From Nocardioides ungokensis (GTDB taxonomy: Bacteria > Actinomycetota > Actinomycetes > Propionibacteriales > Nocardioidaceae): a stretch of DNA of 64,000 bases. The stretch is from contig NZ_CP059164.1 in NCBI RefSeq assembly GCF_013466985.1, positions 2,117,001-2,181,000 of the forward strand. The letters run 5' to 3'. Within the stretch, counting starts at the first letter, position 1; the number at the start of each line of letters is the position of its first letter. This document shows, piece after piece, positions 48,124 to 56,978 of this stretch. The notes under the pieces were generated by a model. That model had not been told where the DNA came from. It ran no database searches and worked only from the letters and a program-made list of their open reading frames with translations. Both the position numbers and the translations under genes were made by a program.

Positions 48124-49052
48124 GTGCCGTCGAGGGCGACGGCAGCACCGGCGTCCCCGCCACCCTCTCGGCGCGCCAGCTGGCTCGTCGGCGCCGCCGC
48201 GAGTCGTTCCTGCGGAGCTGGCGGATCTTCCGCCGCAACCGCTCGGGGATGCTCGGACTCGTCATCCTGGCCGTCTTCGCGTTCATCGCGCTGGCCGCGC
48301 CGCTGCTGGCCTCGTCGCAGGGGCTCGAGGTCACCCAGGCCACCGGCGGCGTGCTGGAGCCGCCGTCGTCGCAGTACTGGCTCGGCACCGACGACCAGGG
48401 ACGCTCGGTGCTGACGCTGCTGATCTGGGGAGCCCGGATCTCGCTCTTCGTCGGGCTGGCCGCCACCGTGATCTCCATGGTTATCGGCACCCTGATCGGG
48501 TTGATCTCGGGCTTCTCGGGCGGCTGGGCCGGGGCAGTCCTCTTCCGGCTGACGGAGTGGTTCCTGGTCATCCCGTTCCTGCCGCTGGCGATCGTGCTGG
48601 CGACGGTGCTGGGCCGCTCCCTGTTCAACATCGTCCTGGTCATCGGGGTCACGTCGTGGCCCGGGACGGCCCTGCTGATCCGCAGCCAGACGCTGTCCAT
48701 CAAGGAGCGCGCCTACATCGAGCGGGCTCGGGTGCTGGGCGCGGGACGCTGGCACCAGATGAGCCGGCACGTGCTGCCCAACGTGATGCCCATGGTCTTC
48801 GCCAACACCACGTTGACCGTCGCGATCGCGATCCTCGCCGAGACGACGCTGAGCTTCCTCGGCCTCGGCGACCCGACCCGGGTCTCGTGGGGCTCGATGC
48901 TCGACGACGCCTTCCAGGTCGGCGCGATCACCACCGGAGCGTGGTGGTTCATCGTCCCGCCCGGCGTGTGCGTGGTCCTGGTGGTGCTCGCGTTCACCCT
49001 CATCGGGCAGGCGCTCGAGGAGGTCCTCAACCCGCGGCTGAAGGGACGTTGA
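48120..49052 (+). CDS. ABC transporter permease, DppC type
   Basis: The second permease (310 residues), starting at GTG 48120, which overlaps the first permease by four bases. It has a cytosolic N-terminus (RRRRESFLRSWRIFRRNRSGMLGLVIL), the DppC N-terminal helix, the loop YWLGTDDQGRSVLTLLIWGARISLFVG, and the EAA loop IKERAYIERARVLGAGRWHQMSRHVLPNVMPMV. Its stop shares one base with the next gene's ATG. Confidence 0.93.
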   Translation: MSAVEGDGSTGVPATLSARQLARRRRRESFLRSWRIFRRNRSGMLGLVILAVFAFIALAAPLLASSQGLEVTQATGGVLEPPSSQYWLGTDDQGRSVLTLLIWGARISLFVGLAATVISMVIGTLIGLISGFSGGWAGAVLFRLTEWFLVIPFLPLAIVLATVLGRSLFNIVLVIGVTSWPGTALLIRSQTLSIKERAYIERARVLGAGRWHQMSRHVLPNVMPMVFANTTLTVAIAILAETTLSFLGLGDPTRVSWGSMLDDAFQVGAITTGAWWFIVPPGVCVVLVVLAFTLIGQALEEVLNPRLKGR

Positions 49053-50020
49053 TGTCCGACCTGCTCAGGATGCGCGACGTGTCGCTCACCTACCGGTCCG
49101 AGGGCGGCGACGTACCCGCGGTGCGCAACGTCGACCTCGACCTCGACCGCGGCGAGATCGTCGGGATCGCGGGGGAGTCGGGGTGCGGCAAGTCCACGCT
49201 CGCCAGCACCATCCTGCGCCTCCAGCCCCCGACCGCCCGGGTGACCGGCGAGGTTCTCTTCGAGGGCCAGGACGTGCTCACCATGAGTTGGGGCCACCTG
49301 CGGGCGCTGCGCTGGGCGGGGGCGTCGATGGTCTTCCAGGGGGCGCTGCACTCGCTCAACCCGGTCCAGCGGGTGGGGGACCAGATCGCCGAGCCGATCC
49401 ACCTCCACGACCCGGAGACCTCGGACAAGCAGGCGCACCTCCGCGTCGGCGAGCTCCTCGAGCAGGTCGGGCTGCCAGCCGCGCGGGCGCGCGCCTACCC
49501 GCACCAGCTCTCCGGGGGCCAGAAGCAGCGGATCATGATCGCGATGGCGCTCGCGTGCCGGCCCCGGCTGATCGTGGCCGACGAGCCCACCACCGCGCTC
49601 GACGTGATGGTGCAGGCGCAGGTCCTGCACGTGCTCTCCGGCCTGGTGCACGAGCTGGGCGTGGGGATGCTGATGATCAGCCACGACCTGTCGGTGCTCG
49701 CCGACCTCTGCGACCGGATCGTGGTGATGTACGGCGGTCGCGTGGTCGAGCAGGGCCCGTCCAAGCTGGTCTTCGGGGAGGCCCTGCACCCCTATGCCGA
49801 GGCGCTGTCCGCGGCGTTCCCGCGGGTGGGGGACCCGGCTGCGCGCTACGCCCCGTCGGGGCTGCCCGGCGATCCGCCGGACCCGGCCGCGCTGCCCCCC
49901 GGCTGCTCCTTCGCGCCGCGCTGCCCGCGGGTGATCGACGACTGCACCCGCGCCGTGCCCGAGCTGCGGTCCTTCGGGGGCGACCGGCAGGCCTCCTGCA
50001 TCCGGGTGGGGCAGCCGTGA
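49052..50020 (+). CDS. ABC transporter ATP-binding protein, DppD type
   Basis: One of two ATPases powering the importer (322 residues). Walker A GESGCGKST at 41-49, Q-loop MVFQGALHSLNP, signature LSGGQKQR, Walker B LIVADEPTTALD and the H-loop MISHDLSVL are all intact. The C-terminal oligopeptide-transporter segment with Cys (PPGCSFAPRCPRVIDDC...ASC) may hold an iron-sulfur cluster, as in characterised DppD proteins. Confidence 0.94.
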   Translation: MSDLLRMRDVSLTYRSEGGDVPAVRNVDLDLDRGEIVGIAGESGCGKSTLASTILRLQPPTARVTGEVLFEGQDVLTMSWGHLRALRWAGASMVFQGALHSLNPVQRVGDQIAEPIHLHDPETSDKQAHLRVGELLEQVGLPAARARAYPHQLSGGQKQRIMIAMALACRPRLIVADEPTTALDVMVQAQVLHVLSGLVHELGVGMLMISHDLSVLADLCDRIVVMYGGRVVEQGPSKLVFGEALHPYAEALSAAFPRVGDPAARYAPSGLPGDPPDPAALPPGCSFAPRCPRVIDDCTRAVPELRSFGGDRQASCIRVGQP

Positions 50021-51045
50021 CGGGCCGGCTGCTCGAGGCGCGGAACGTCAGCGTCGAGTTCGTCACCCGCAGCGGTCACGTCGCCCGCGCGCTGGACGGC
50101 GTCAACCTGCAGGTCGGTGCAGGCGAGGTCGTCGCGCTGGTGGGGGAGTCCGGCTCCGGCAAGACCACGGTGGCCCGCACCATGCTCGGCCTCGAGCGGC
50201 CGGTCGCGGGGGAGGTGGCCTTCGACGGCGAGCCACTGGGCTACTCGGGTCGGCGGCTGCGTGAGCTGCGGCGCCGCGTGCAGATGGTGCTCCAGGACCC
50301 GGCCGGGGCCCTCAACCCGCGCCAGACCGTCTACGAGTCGGTGGCCGAGGGGATGCGCCTGCACGGCCTGGCGGCCAAGGACCCGGCAGGACGCACGGAG
50401 ACCGAGATGGTCGCCGCCGCGATGGCCTCGGCCGGGCTGCGGCCCCCGGAGCGGCTCTTCCTGCGCTACCCCCACGAGCTGTCCGGTGGCCAGCGCCAAC
50501 GGGTCCTGATCGCCGGCGCCCTCGCCCTGGGCCCGGAGCTGCTGATCGCCGACGAGCCGGTGTCCAGCCTGGATGCGTCGATCCGTGGCGAGATCCTGGC
50601 GCTGCTCCTCAAGCTGCGCGACGAGCTCGGGCTCGGGGTCCTCGTCGTGACCCACGACCTCGGCCTGGCCTGGAACATCGCGGACCGGATCGCGGTGATG
50701 TACCTCGGCCGCGTCGTCGAGGCCGGTCCGACCGAGGAGGTGCTCCAGGCGCCGCAGCACCCCTACACGCAGGCCCTGCTCTCGGTGGTGCCGGAGATCG
50801 AGGAGCTGCGGCCGGTCGTGCTGACCGGCGAGATCCCCGACCCGACCCGGATCCCCGGCGGGTGCCGCTTCCACCCGCGCTGCCCTGCGGTCGCCGACGG
50901 TTCGGCGGCCGCGGACGGTGTCGAGCGGTCCTGCCGCACACAACCGCTCGAGGTCCTCCCGGCCGACCCGCAGGGCCACCACACGGCCTGCCACCTCGCC
51001 GCGCTGCGGTCCTCGACCGGCCCGAGGACGGGGAGCATCGTGTGA
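50017..51045 (+). CDS. ABC transporter ATP-binding protein, DppF type
   Basis: The second ATPase (342 residues), starting at GTG 50017 inside the previous gene's end. It has GESGSGKTT at 43-51, [18 protein letters not shown], signature LSGGQRQR, Walker [13 protein letters not shown], the H-loop [22 protein letters not shown], and the C-terminal Cys-rich [13 protein letters not shown] segment. Its stop overlaps the GTG of the first Rieske gene, which links transport and catabolism in one transcript. Confidence 0.94.
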   Translation: MTGRLLEARNVSVEFVTRSGHVARALDGVNLQVGAGEVVALVGESGSGKTTVARTMLGLERPVAGEVAFDGEPLGYSGRRLRELRRRVQMVLQDPAGALNPRQTVYESVAEGMRLHGLAAKDPAGRTETEMVAAAMASAGLRPPERLFLRYPHELSGGQRQRVLIAGALALGPELLIADEPVSSLDASIRGEILALLLKLRDELGLGVLVVTHDLGLAWNIADRIAVMYLGRVVEAGPTEEVLQAPQHPYTQALLSVVPEIEELRPVVLTGEIPDPTRIPGGCRFHPRCPAVADGSAAADGVERSCRTQPLEVLPADPQGHHTACHLAALRSSTGPRTGSIV

Positions 51046-52163
51046 GCCCGCTGCAGGCCGCCCTGCCGCGGGAGATGTACGTCGACCGCGAGGCGTGGCT
51101 GCGCGAGCGCGACCGGGTGCTGTACGGCGAGTGGTTCTGCGTGGGCCGCACCCGCGACCTCGGGCTGGTGGACGGTGGCCGGCTCGCCGTGGTCGACGTG
51201 GCGGGCGAGTCGGTGCTGGTGACCCGCGACGGGGACGGCGCCCTGCACGCGGCGTACAACGTCTGCCGGCACCGGGGCTCCCAGCTCGTCCCGACACCGC
51301 CCGGGGCACCGCCGAGCTGTACGGCGGCGGGGGCCCTGCGCTGCCCGTACCACTCGTGGACCTACTCGCTGGCCGGAGAGCTGCTCCGTGCCCCGCACAC
51401 CGACCTCGAGGAAGACATCGACCCGGCGGACTTCTCCCTGCATCCCGTGGGCGTCGCCGAGTGGGCCGGCTTCGTGCTGGTGCACCTGACGCCCGCCTCG
51501 GCGGCCCCGGTGGCCGACGTGCTGGCGCGGGCCGCTGCCAACCTCGCCAACTACGCCATGGGCGACCTGGTCACCGGGCGCACCCTCACCTACGAGGTGG
51601 CCGCCAACTACAAGGTCGTCGCCGAGAACTACAACGAGTGCTACCACTGCGGCCCGGTCCACCCCGAGCTCACCCGGCTGGTCCCGGCCTTCGGGAGCGG
51701 CGGGTCGGGCCTGGCCTGGGAGGACGGCATCCCGCACCGCGAGGGCGCCTGGACCTTCACCACGACCGGCACCACCACGCGCGCGCCGCTGCCCGGGCTC
51801 AGCGAGGCCGAGCGGACCCGGCACAAGGGCGAGCTGGTCCACCCCAACCTGATGCTGTCCTGCTCGGCCGACCACGTCGCGGCGTTCGTGCTGCTGCCGC
51901 AGGACGTCGACCGCACCCGCATCGACTGCCACCTGCTCTTCGCGGCCGACGCCGTCGCCGACCCGGCCTTCGACCCCTCCGACGCCGCCGACCTGTGGGA
52001 CCTCGTCAACAAGCAGGACTGGGCGATCTGCGAGTCCGTGCAGCGCGGCATGTCCTCGCGTGCCTACACCCACGGCTGGTTCGCGCCGATGGAGGACGAC
52101 AGCGCGGACATCCGGCGGTGGCTGCTGCCGCGCCTGGCGGCCCCGGATCGGGACGACGGCTGA
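51042..52163 (+). CDS. Rieske non-haem iron oxygenase, large (alpha) subunit 1
   Basis: A ring-hydroxylating/N-demethylating oxygenase of 373 residues. The Rieske [2Fe-2S] site is Cys75-X-His77 (NVCRHRGS) and Cys101-X2-His104 (RCPYHSW), with a 19-residue insertion between. The mononuclear iron motif is [16 protein letters not shown] (His202 and His207), with an Asp later in [10 protein letters not shown]. The CRHRG...CPYHSWTY and NYNECYHC forms resemble choline/glycine-betaine/stachydrine/carnitine-type oxygenases rather than aromatic dioxygenases. Start is GTG, coupled to the ABC ATPase. No reductase is coded nearby. Confidence 0.9.
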   Translation: MSPLQAALPREMYVDREAWLRERDRVLYGEWFCVGRTRDLGLVDGGRLAVVDVAGESVLVTRDGDGALHAAYNVCRHRGSQLVPTPPGAPPSCTAAGALRCPYHSWTYSLAGELLRAPHTDLEEDIDPADFSLHPVGVAEWAGFVLVHLTPASAAPVADVLARAAANLANYAMGDLVTGRTLTYEVAANYKVVAENYNECYHCGPVHPELTRLVPAFGSGGSGLAWEDGIPHREGAWTFTTTGTTTRAPLPGLSEAERTRHKGELVHPNLMLSCSADHVAAFVLLPQDVDRTRIDCHLLFAADAVADPAFDPSDAADLWDLVNKQDWAICESVQRGMSSRAYTHGWFAPMEDDSADIRRWLLPRLAAPDRDDG

Positions 52164-52171
52164 CCCCCGTC

Positions 52172-53331
52172 ATGGTCGAGCGCTGCGACTACGTGGTGAT
52201 CGGGCTGGGTGCGCTGGGCAGCGCCGCGGCCCACGAGCTGGCGCGCCGAGGGCACTCCGTCGTCGGGCTCGAGCGCTTCGAGCTCGGCCACCACCGCGGC
52301 GCCAGCCACGACACCAGCCGGATCCTCCGGCACAGCTACCACACCCCGACTACGTCCGGCTCACGCAGGAGGCGTACCACGACTGGGCGCGGCTCGAGGC
52401 GGCCAGCGGGGAGTCGCTGGTGACCGTCGTCGGCGGGCTGGACCTCTTCCCGCCGGACCCGGCGATCCCGATGGACGACTACGTCACCAGCCTCGACGAG
52501 GTCGGCATCCCGTTCGAGCTGCTCACGGTGGACGCGATCGCGGACCGGTGGCCGCAGTTCCGCCTGCCGCCCGGGACCGTCGGGCTCTTCCAGGACCGTG
52601 GTGCGATCGTGCCTGCGGGCCGGGGCACCCGCGTGATGCAGCAGCTGGCCACTCGCCACGGTGCCGTCCTGCGCGACCGGTCCCCGGTGAGCGGGCTGCG
52701 TGACCTGGGCGCGGCCGGGGTCGAGGTCGAGGCCGGTGGCGCGACGTACCGGTGCCGGGGCGTCGTGCTGTGTGCCGACGCCTGGACCAACGACGTGCTG
52801 GCCGGGCTCGGCCAGACCGTCCCGCTGACCGTGACGCTGGAGCAGGCGACCTACTTCGCACCCGAGGACCCGTCGCGCTTCGAGCCGCGCCGGCTGCCGC
52901 TGTGGATCTGGATGGACGAGCCGTCGTTCTACGGCTTCCCCTGCTACGGCGAGCCCACGATCAAGGCGGCGCAGGACTGCGGCGGCCCCGAGGCCGACCC
53001 CGACCACCGCACCGACGAGGTGGACCGGGCCCGGCTCGCGCTGCTGGCCGACCACCTGGCCACGACGCTGCCCGGCTCCGGCCGTCCGGTGCGGTCGCTG
53101 CGCTGCCACTACACCCTCACGCCCGACCGCGACTTCGTGCTCGACCGGGTCCCCGGTCACGAGTCGGTGGTCGTCGGGCTGGGCGCGGCCCACGGCTTCA
53201 AGTTCGCGCCCACCTTCGGACGGCTGCTCGCGGACCTCGCGACGGGGGACCGGGCCCACGAGCTGCCGGCCTTCCGGCTGGACCGGCCGGCGCTCACCGA
53301 CCCCGCCTACGCGCCACACTGGTTGGTCTGA
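52172..53331 (+). CDS. FAD-dependent amine oxidase, monomeric sarcosine oxidase/N-methyltryptophan oxidase type, frameshifted
   Basis: A flavoprotein that, in characterised relatives, oxidises N-methyl amino acids to formaldehyde and the free amino acid. The N-terminus [30 protein letters not shown] binds [21 protein letters not shown] is the MSOX motif, and the C-terminal [36 protein letters not shown] contains the Cys that carries covalent FAD in MSOX. One frame change is needed near 52347 (a missing C in CACCCCGACTAC). It starts eight bases after the first Rieske gene and is followed 23 bp later by the second. The true substrate is unknown. Confidence 0.9.
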
Positions 53332-53354
53332 GGGCCGACGTGAGGAGGGATGGC

Positions 53355-54548
53355 ATGACCGGAGACCTGGACCGCCTGCAGGAGGAGGTCCGCGCCCGCA
53401 ACGGCACGGTCCCCGCCATGCTGCCCGCTGCGGCGTACACCTCCGACGAGGTGCTGGCCTGGGAGCGCCGGCACCTCTACGCCGGCACCTGGACCTGCCT
53501 CGGCCGGCTCGAAGAGCTGCTTCCCGACGACCTCGAGGGCAGGCCGGCGACGCAGCGCGCGGTGATGGTCGGTGACGTCTCGGCGCTGCTGACCCGGGAC
53601 CGTGACGGTGCCGGGGAGCGGCTGCGGATGTTCGCCAACACCTGCCGGCACCGGGCCCACGAGCTGCTGCCCGAGGACGACGCGTCCGCGCGGCACTCGG
53701 TGATCTGCCCCTACCACGCGTGGTCCTACGACCTGGCCGGCGACCTGGTGGCCGCGCCCGGCTACCGCGACGAGCCCGGCTTCGACTCCGCGGCGTACTC
53801 GCTGGTGGAGCTGCCCGTCGAGACCTGGCAGGGCTGGGTCTTCGGCCATGCCCTGCACCCGCTCGGCCACCCCGACGTGGTGCCGTTCGCCGACCACGTG
53901 GGCGAGCTCGAGGTCGTCCTGGCGCCGTACCGGCCGGCCGGGCTGCCGCTCGCCGCCCGGCACACCTACGAGATCGCCGCGAACTGGAAGATCGTCGCGG
54001 AGAACTACCACGAGTGCTACCACTGCCCGCTGATCCACCCCGAGCTGTGCCAGGTCACCCCGCCGACCTCCGGCGACAACTACGACCTGCCCGGCGCCTG
54101 GGTCGGCGGCTCGATGGTGCTGCGGGACGGCATGGCCACGATGTCGCTGACGGGGGAGTCGGACGGCCACCCGATCCCGGGGGTCTCGCCGACCGCGGTG
54201 GAGTACGTCCACCTGCTGCCGAACCTCCTCGTCTCCGCCCATCCCGACTACGTGATGACCCACCGGCTGGTGCCGCTGGCGCCCGACCGCACCTGGATCG
54301 AGTGCTCCTGGTACCTCCTGCCCGGCGCCGACGGCACGCTGCCGGACCCGACGTACGCGGTGGAGTTCTGGGACCTCACCAACCGCCAGGACTGGGCCGC
54401 CTGCGAGTCCGTCCAGCGCGGCCTGCAGAGCCCGCACTTCGCGCCGGGCCCGCTGTCGCCGAGCGAGGACGCGGTGGAGCGTTTCGTGGCCCTGGTGTCG
54501 CGGGCGTACGTCGGGCTGCCGCTGCACGTCGACCTGCGCACGGCCTGA
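53355..54548 (+). CDS. Rieske non-haem iron oxygenase, large (alpha) subunit 2
   Basis: A second oxygenase of 397 residues, clearly related to the first. The Rieske cluster ligands are Cys97/His99 (NTCRHRAHE) and Cys118/His121 (ICPYHAW), and the iron site is ENYHECYHCPLIHPEL (His223, His228). The start ATG has GGAGG upstream. Two different oxygenases of the same class around one flavin oxidase suggest sequential demethylation of one compound or two linked compounds. It ends the run that starts with the binding protein. Electron donor proteins must be elsewhere. Confidence 0.9.
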   Translation: MTGDLDRLQEEVRARNGTVPAMLPAAAYTSDEVLAWERRHLYAGTWTCLGRLEELLPDDLEGRPATQRAVMVGDVSALLTRDRDGAGERLRMFANTCRHRAHELLPEDDASARHSVICPYHAWSYDLAGDLVAAPGYRDEPGFDSAAYSLVELPVETWQGWVFGHALHPLGHPDVVPFADHVGELEVVLAPYRPAGLPLAARHTYEIAANWKIVAENYHECYHCPLIHPELCQVTPPTSGDNYDLPGAWVGGSMVLRDGMATMSLTGESDGHPIPGVSPTAVEYVHLLPNLLVSAHPDYVMTHRLVPLAPDRTWIECSWYLLPGADGTLPDPTYAVEFWDLTNRQDWAACESVQRGLQSPHFAPGPLSPSEDAVERFVALVSRAYVGLPLHVDLRTA

Positions 54549-54614
54549 CGCGTACCCCAGACGGGTGGTGCCAAATGGCCCGTCCGGGCCGTCCTCGTAC
54601 GGCGTTGACCCACC

Positions 54615-54620
54615 TAACGT
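54615..54620 (+). promoter_or_regulatory. -10 box TAACGT for leaderless peroxidase gene
   Basis: TAACGT is followed by six bases and the ATG at 54627 (a GTG at 54624 is also in frame). No Shine-Dalgarno sequence is present. Confidence 0.5.
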
Positions 54621-54626
54621 GGGGTG

Positions 54627-56255
54627 ATGACGACGAGGCACGGCTCGGAGAGCTTCTTCATCGAGGGCGAGGGCCTGGTGAACACCCAGGTCGGCGGGCG
54701 GCACGGAGACCAGCCCGATCCCATCACTGATCCCGGGGCGGCGCCGCCGTCGGCCCCCACACTGGCGGCCGATGCCGTGCCGCCGTTCCGCTTCAGCCGG
54801 GTCGGGCCGAAGGGCAAGCCGCTGCGACCGCTGCTGATCGCCAAGCTGGCCGAGGCGATGGTGGTCGGGGGCGGCGGGCACGGGCACGTGCCGGCGGGCT
54901 ACACCTACTTCGGCCAGTTCGTCGACCACGACCTGACGATGGACCGCACGGACGTGGCGCTGGGTGAGGACGTCTCGGTGGTGGACCTGCTGCAGGCCCG
55001 CTCGCCCGCGCTGGACCTCGACTCGCTCTACGGCGCGGGGCCGGACGACAGCGAGTCGGCGGCCTTCTACGAGGCCGACGGGCTGCACCTGCGGACCGGT
55101 GACACGATCGCGATCGGCCCGGACAAGGCGAAGGTCGGGCACGACCTGCCCCGGGTGGGGACCGGCGCCGGCAAGGCAGCCAAGCGCAAGGCGCTCATCC
55201 CCGACCCTCGCAACGACGAGAACCTCATCGTCGCCCAGACGCACCTGGCGATGATCCACTTCCACAACCGGGTCGTCGACAAGCAGGCGATGTCGGTGCC
55301 GCCGGCGCAGCTCTTCCGCAAGGCCCGCAAGAGTGTGACGCTGCACTACCAGTGGCTGGTCCGGCACGACTACCTGCCGCGCATCGTCGAGCCGAGCGTG
55401 CTCGACGACGTCTTCACCAACGGCCGCCGGCTGGTGGCGCCCGGGGCCGCCGTCACCTCCATCCCGACGATGCCGGTCGAGTTCTCGGTGGCGGCGTTCC
55501 GGCTGGGGCACAGCATGGTGCGCGACGCCTACAACTGGAACCGTCGCTTCCCCGGCCCCAACGGGTTCCTCGACTACATGTTCCAGTTCTCCGGGCTCGG
55601 CGGTGACCTGGGCGGCGAGGTCCGGCTGCTGAGCAACTGGCTCGCGGACTGGCGCCGGATGTACGACTTCCCCGCCGGTGGGAGGCCGGCGCTCGCGGCC
55701 CCGGGCGACGACGTGAACCTCGCGATGCGGATCGACACCCGGCTGACCGACCCGCTCAAGAACCTGCCGCCGAGCACGTTCGGGGGGCCGGCCAACATCC
55801 CCGTCGACGACCACCGCCGCAACCTCGCCTTCCGCAACCTGACCCGCGGCGCGATGCTGAAGCTCGCCAGCGGTCAGCAGATGGTCGACAAGCTCGCGGC
55901 GGCCGGTGTGGCGGTCACCCCGCTGACCCGGTCGCAGGTCCTGAACGGCAACGGCGGGGCCGACCTCAGCGGCCTCAGCGCGTCGGAGAAGGACGCCGTG
56001 GCCGAGCGGACGCCGCTGTGGTTCTACGTGCTGCGCGAGGCCGAGCTGAACGGCGGGCGGCTCGACGGCGTCGGGGCCAGGATCGTCGCGGAGACCTTCC
56101 ACCGGGCGATCGAGGGCAGCCGGTTCTCGATCCTGCGCCACCCGGAGTTCCACCCCACGCACGGCCGGGACGCGGCGACGTTCGAGATGACCGACCTGCT
56201 GTTCTTCGCGTTCGCCGGCAAGAAGACGGGGCTGAACCCGCTCGGCGGCCCGTGA
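54627..56255 (+). CDS. Animal-type haem peroxidase
   Basis: A 542-residue member of the peroxidase-cyclooxygenase superfamily (myeloperoxidase relatives). The distal His is His101 in GQFVDHDLTMD, FHNRVVDK is the conserved calcium/haem region, and the proximal His is about residue 295 in FRLGHSMVRDAYNW. IPVDDHRRNLAFRNLTRGAMLKLASGQ is typical of bacterial members. No signal peptide is visible, so it appears cytosolic or is exported by an unknown path. Bacterial members are little studied. It has its own promoter downstream of the Rieske operon. Confidence 0.88.
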   Translation: MTTRHGSESFFIEGEGLVNTQVGGRHGDQPDPITDPGAAPPSAPTLAADAVPPFRFSRVGPKGKPLRPLLIAKLAEAMVVGGGGHGHVPAGYTYFGQFVDHDLTMDRTDVALGEDVSVVDLLQARSPALDLDSLYGAGPDDSESAAFYEADGLHLRTGDTIAIGPDKAKVGHDLPRVGTGAGKAAKRKALIPDPRNDENLIVAQTHLAMIHFHNRVVDKQAMSVPPAQLFRKARKSVTLHYQWLVRHDYLPRIVEPSVLDDVFTNGRRLVAPGAAVTSIPTMPVEFSVAAFRLGHSMVRDAYNWNRRFPGPNGFLDYMFQFSGLGGDLGGEVRLLSNWLADWRRMYDFPAGGRPALAAPGDDVNLAMRIDTRLTDPLKNLPPSTFGGPANIPVDDHRRNLAFRNLTRGAMLKLASGQQMVDKLAAAGVAVTPLTRSQVLNGNGGADLSGLSASEKDAVAERTPLWFYVLREAELNGGRLDGVGARIVAETFHRAIEGSRFSILRHPEFHPTHGRDAATFEMTDLLFFAFAGKKTGLNPLGGP

Positions 56256-56298
56256 CCCGGCCCGTGACCCGGCCCGAGACCCGGCCCGTGAATGGGCC
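56247..56298 (+). repeat. Four 12-bp tandem units at the peroxidase 3' end
   Basis: The units GGCCCGTGACCC (twice), GGCCCGAGACCC and GGCCCGTGAATG run without gap from 56247. They cross the peroxidase stop codon (TGA at 56253-56255), so they form most of the gap before the next gene. Confidence 0.8.
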
Positions 56299-56304
56299 CC
56301 GTCC

Positions 56305-56310
56305 TAGGGT
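56305..56310 (+). promoter_or_regulatory. -10 box TAGGGT for leaderless SDR gene
   Basis: TAGGGT is followed by six bases and the ATG at 56317. Confidence 0.5.
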
Positions 56311-56316
56311 GGCGAC

Positions 56317-56973
56317 ATGAGCAACCCCGTGGTCGTCGTGGTCGGTGCAGGTCCCGGAGTCAGCGGCTCGGTGGCGCGGCGGTTCGCGCGCGACGGCTAC
56401 GACGTCGGACTGCTGGGCATCGACCAGACGGAGCTGGGCGAGCTGGGCCGCGAGCTGCGCGAGGGTGGCGCCGACGTGCAGTCGGCCGTCGTGGACATCA
56501 CCGACGTCGAGGCCTGCACCGCGGCCATCACCGGCGTCGGCGAGCACTTCGGGCACGTCGACGTGCTGCACTTCAACCCTAGTGCCTTCCGCCAGAAGGA
56601 CCCGCTGCAGCTCAGCGTGCACGAGCTGCTCGAGGACGTCGCCCTGGGTGTCGGGGCGCTGCTGACCGCCGTGCAGGCCGCGCGCCCGTTCATGGACGGC
56701 GGTGGCCGCGTCACGGTGACCGGCAGCATGGCCGCCGACAAGCCGTGGAACCAGGCGGCGTCGCTGGGGGTGCAGAAGGCGGGCGTGCGCAACCTGGTGC
56801 GCAGCCTCGACACGACCCTCGCCCCCGACGGCATCCGGGCGGTGTCGGTCACCGTGCGCGGGACGCTCTCGCGGGAGGGCGCGTTCACGCCCGACCGGGT
56901 CGCGGAGGCCATCCACGCGGCGGCCTTCCAGGACGAGGACGACTGGCGCACCGAGGTGCCGTACGCCGGCTGA
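56317..56973 (+). CDS. SDR-family oxidoreductase-like protein without catalytic Tyr
   Basis: A 218-residue short-chain dehydrogenase fold. The N-terminal nucleotide motif is VVVVGAGPGVSGSVARRF, followed by a VDITD-type loop and a beta-4 segment HFNPSAF where NAG is expected. The active-site Ser is in GSMAADK, but the YXXXK motif reads LGVQK: Lys is present and Tyr is replaced by Leu. It is also short, ending soon after the helix that follows. It may be a non-catalytic or altered SDR. It is convergent with the CocE-like gene downstream. Confidence 0.82.
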   Translation: MSNPVVVVVGAGPGVSGSVARRFARDGYDVGLLGIDQTELGELGRELREGGADVQSAVVDITDVEACTAAITGVGEHFGHVDVLHFNPSAFRQKDPLQLSVHELLEDVALGVGALLTAVQAARPFMDGGGRVTVTGSMAADKPWNQAASLGVQKAGVRNLVRSLDTTLAPDGIRAVSVTVRGTLSREGAFTPDRVAEAIHAAAFQDEDDWRTEVPYAG

Positions 56974-56978
56974 GGTCG

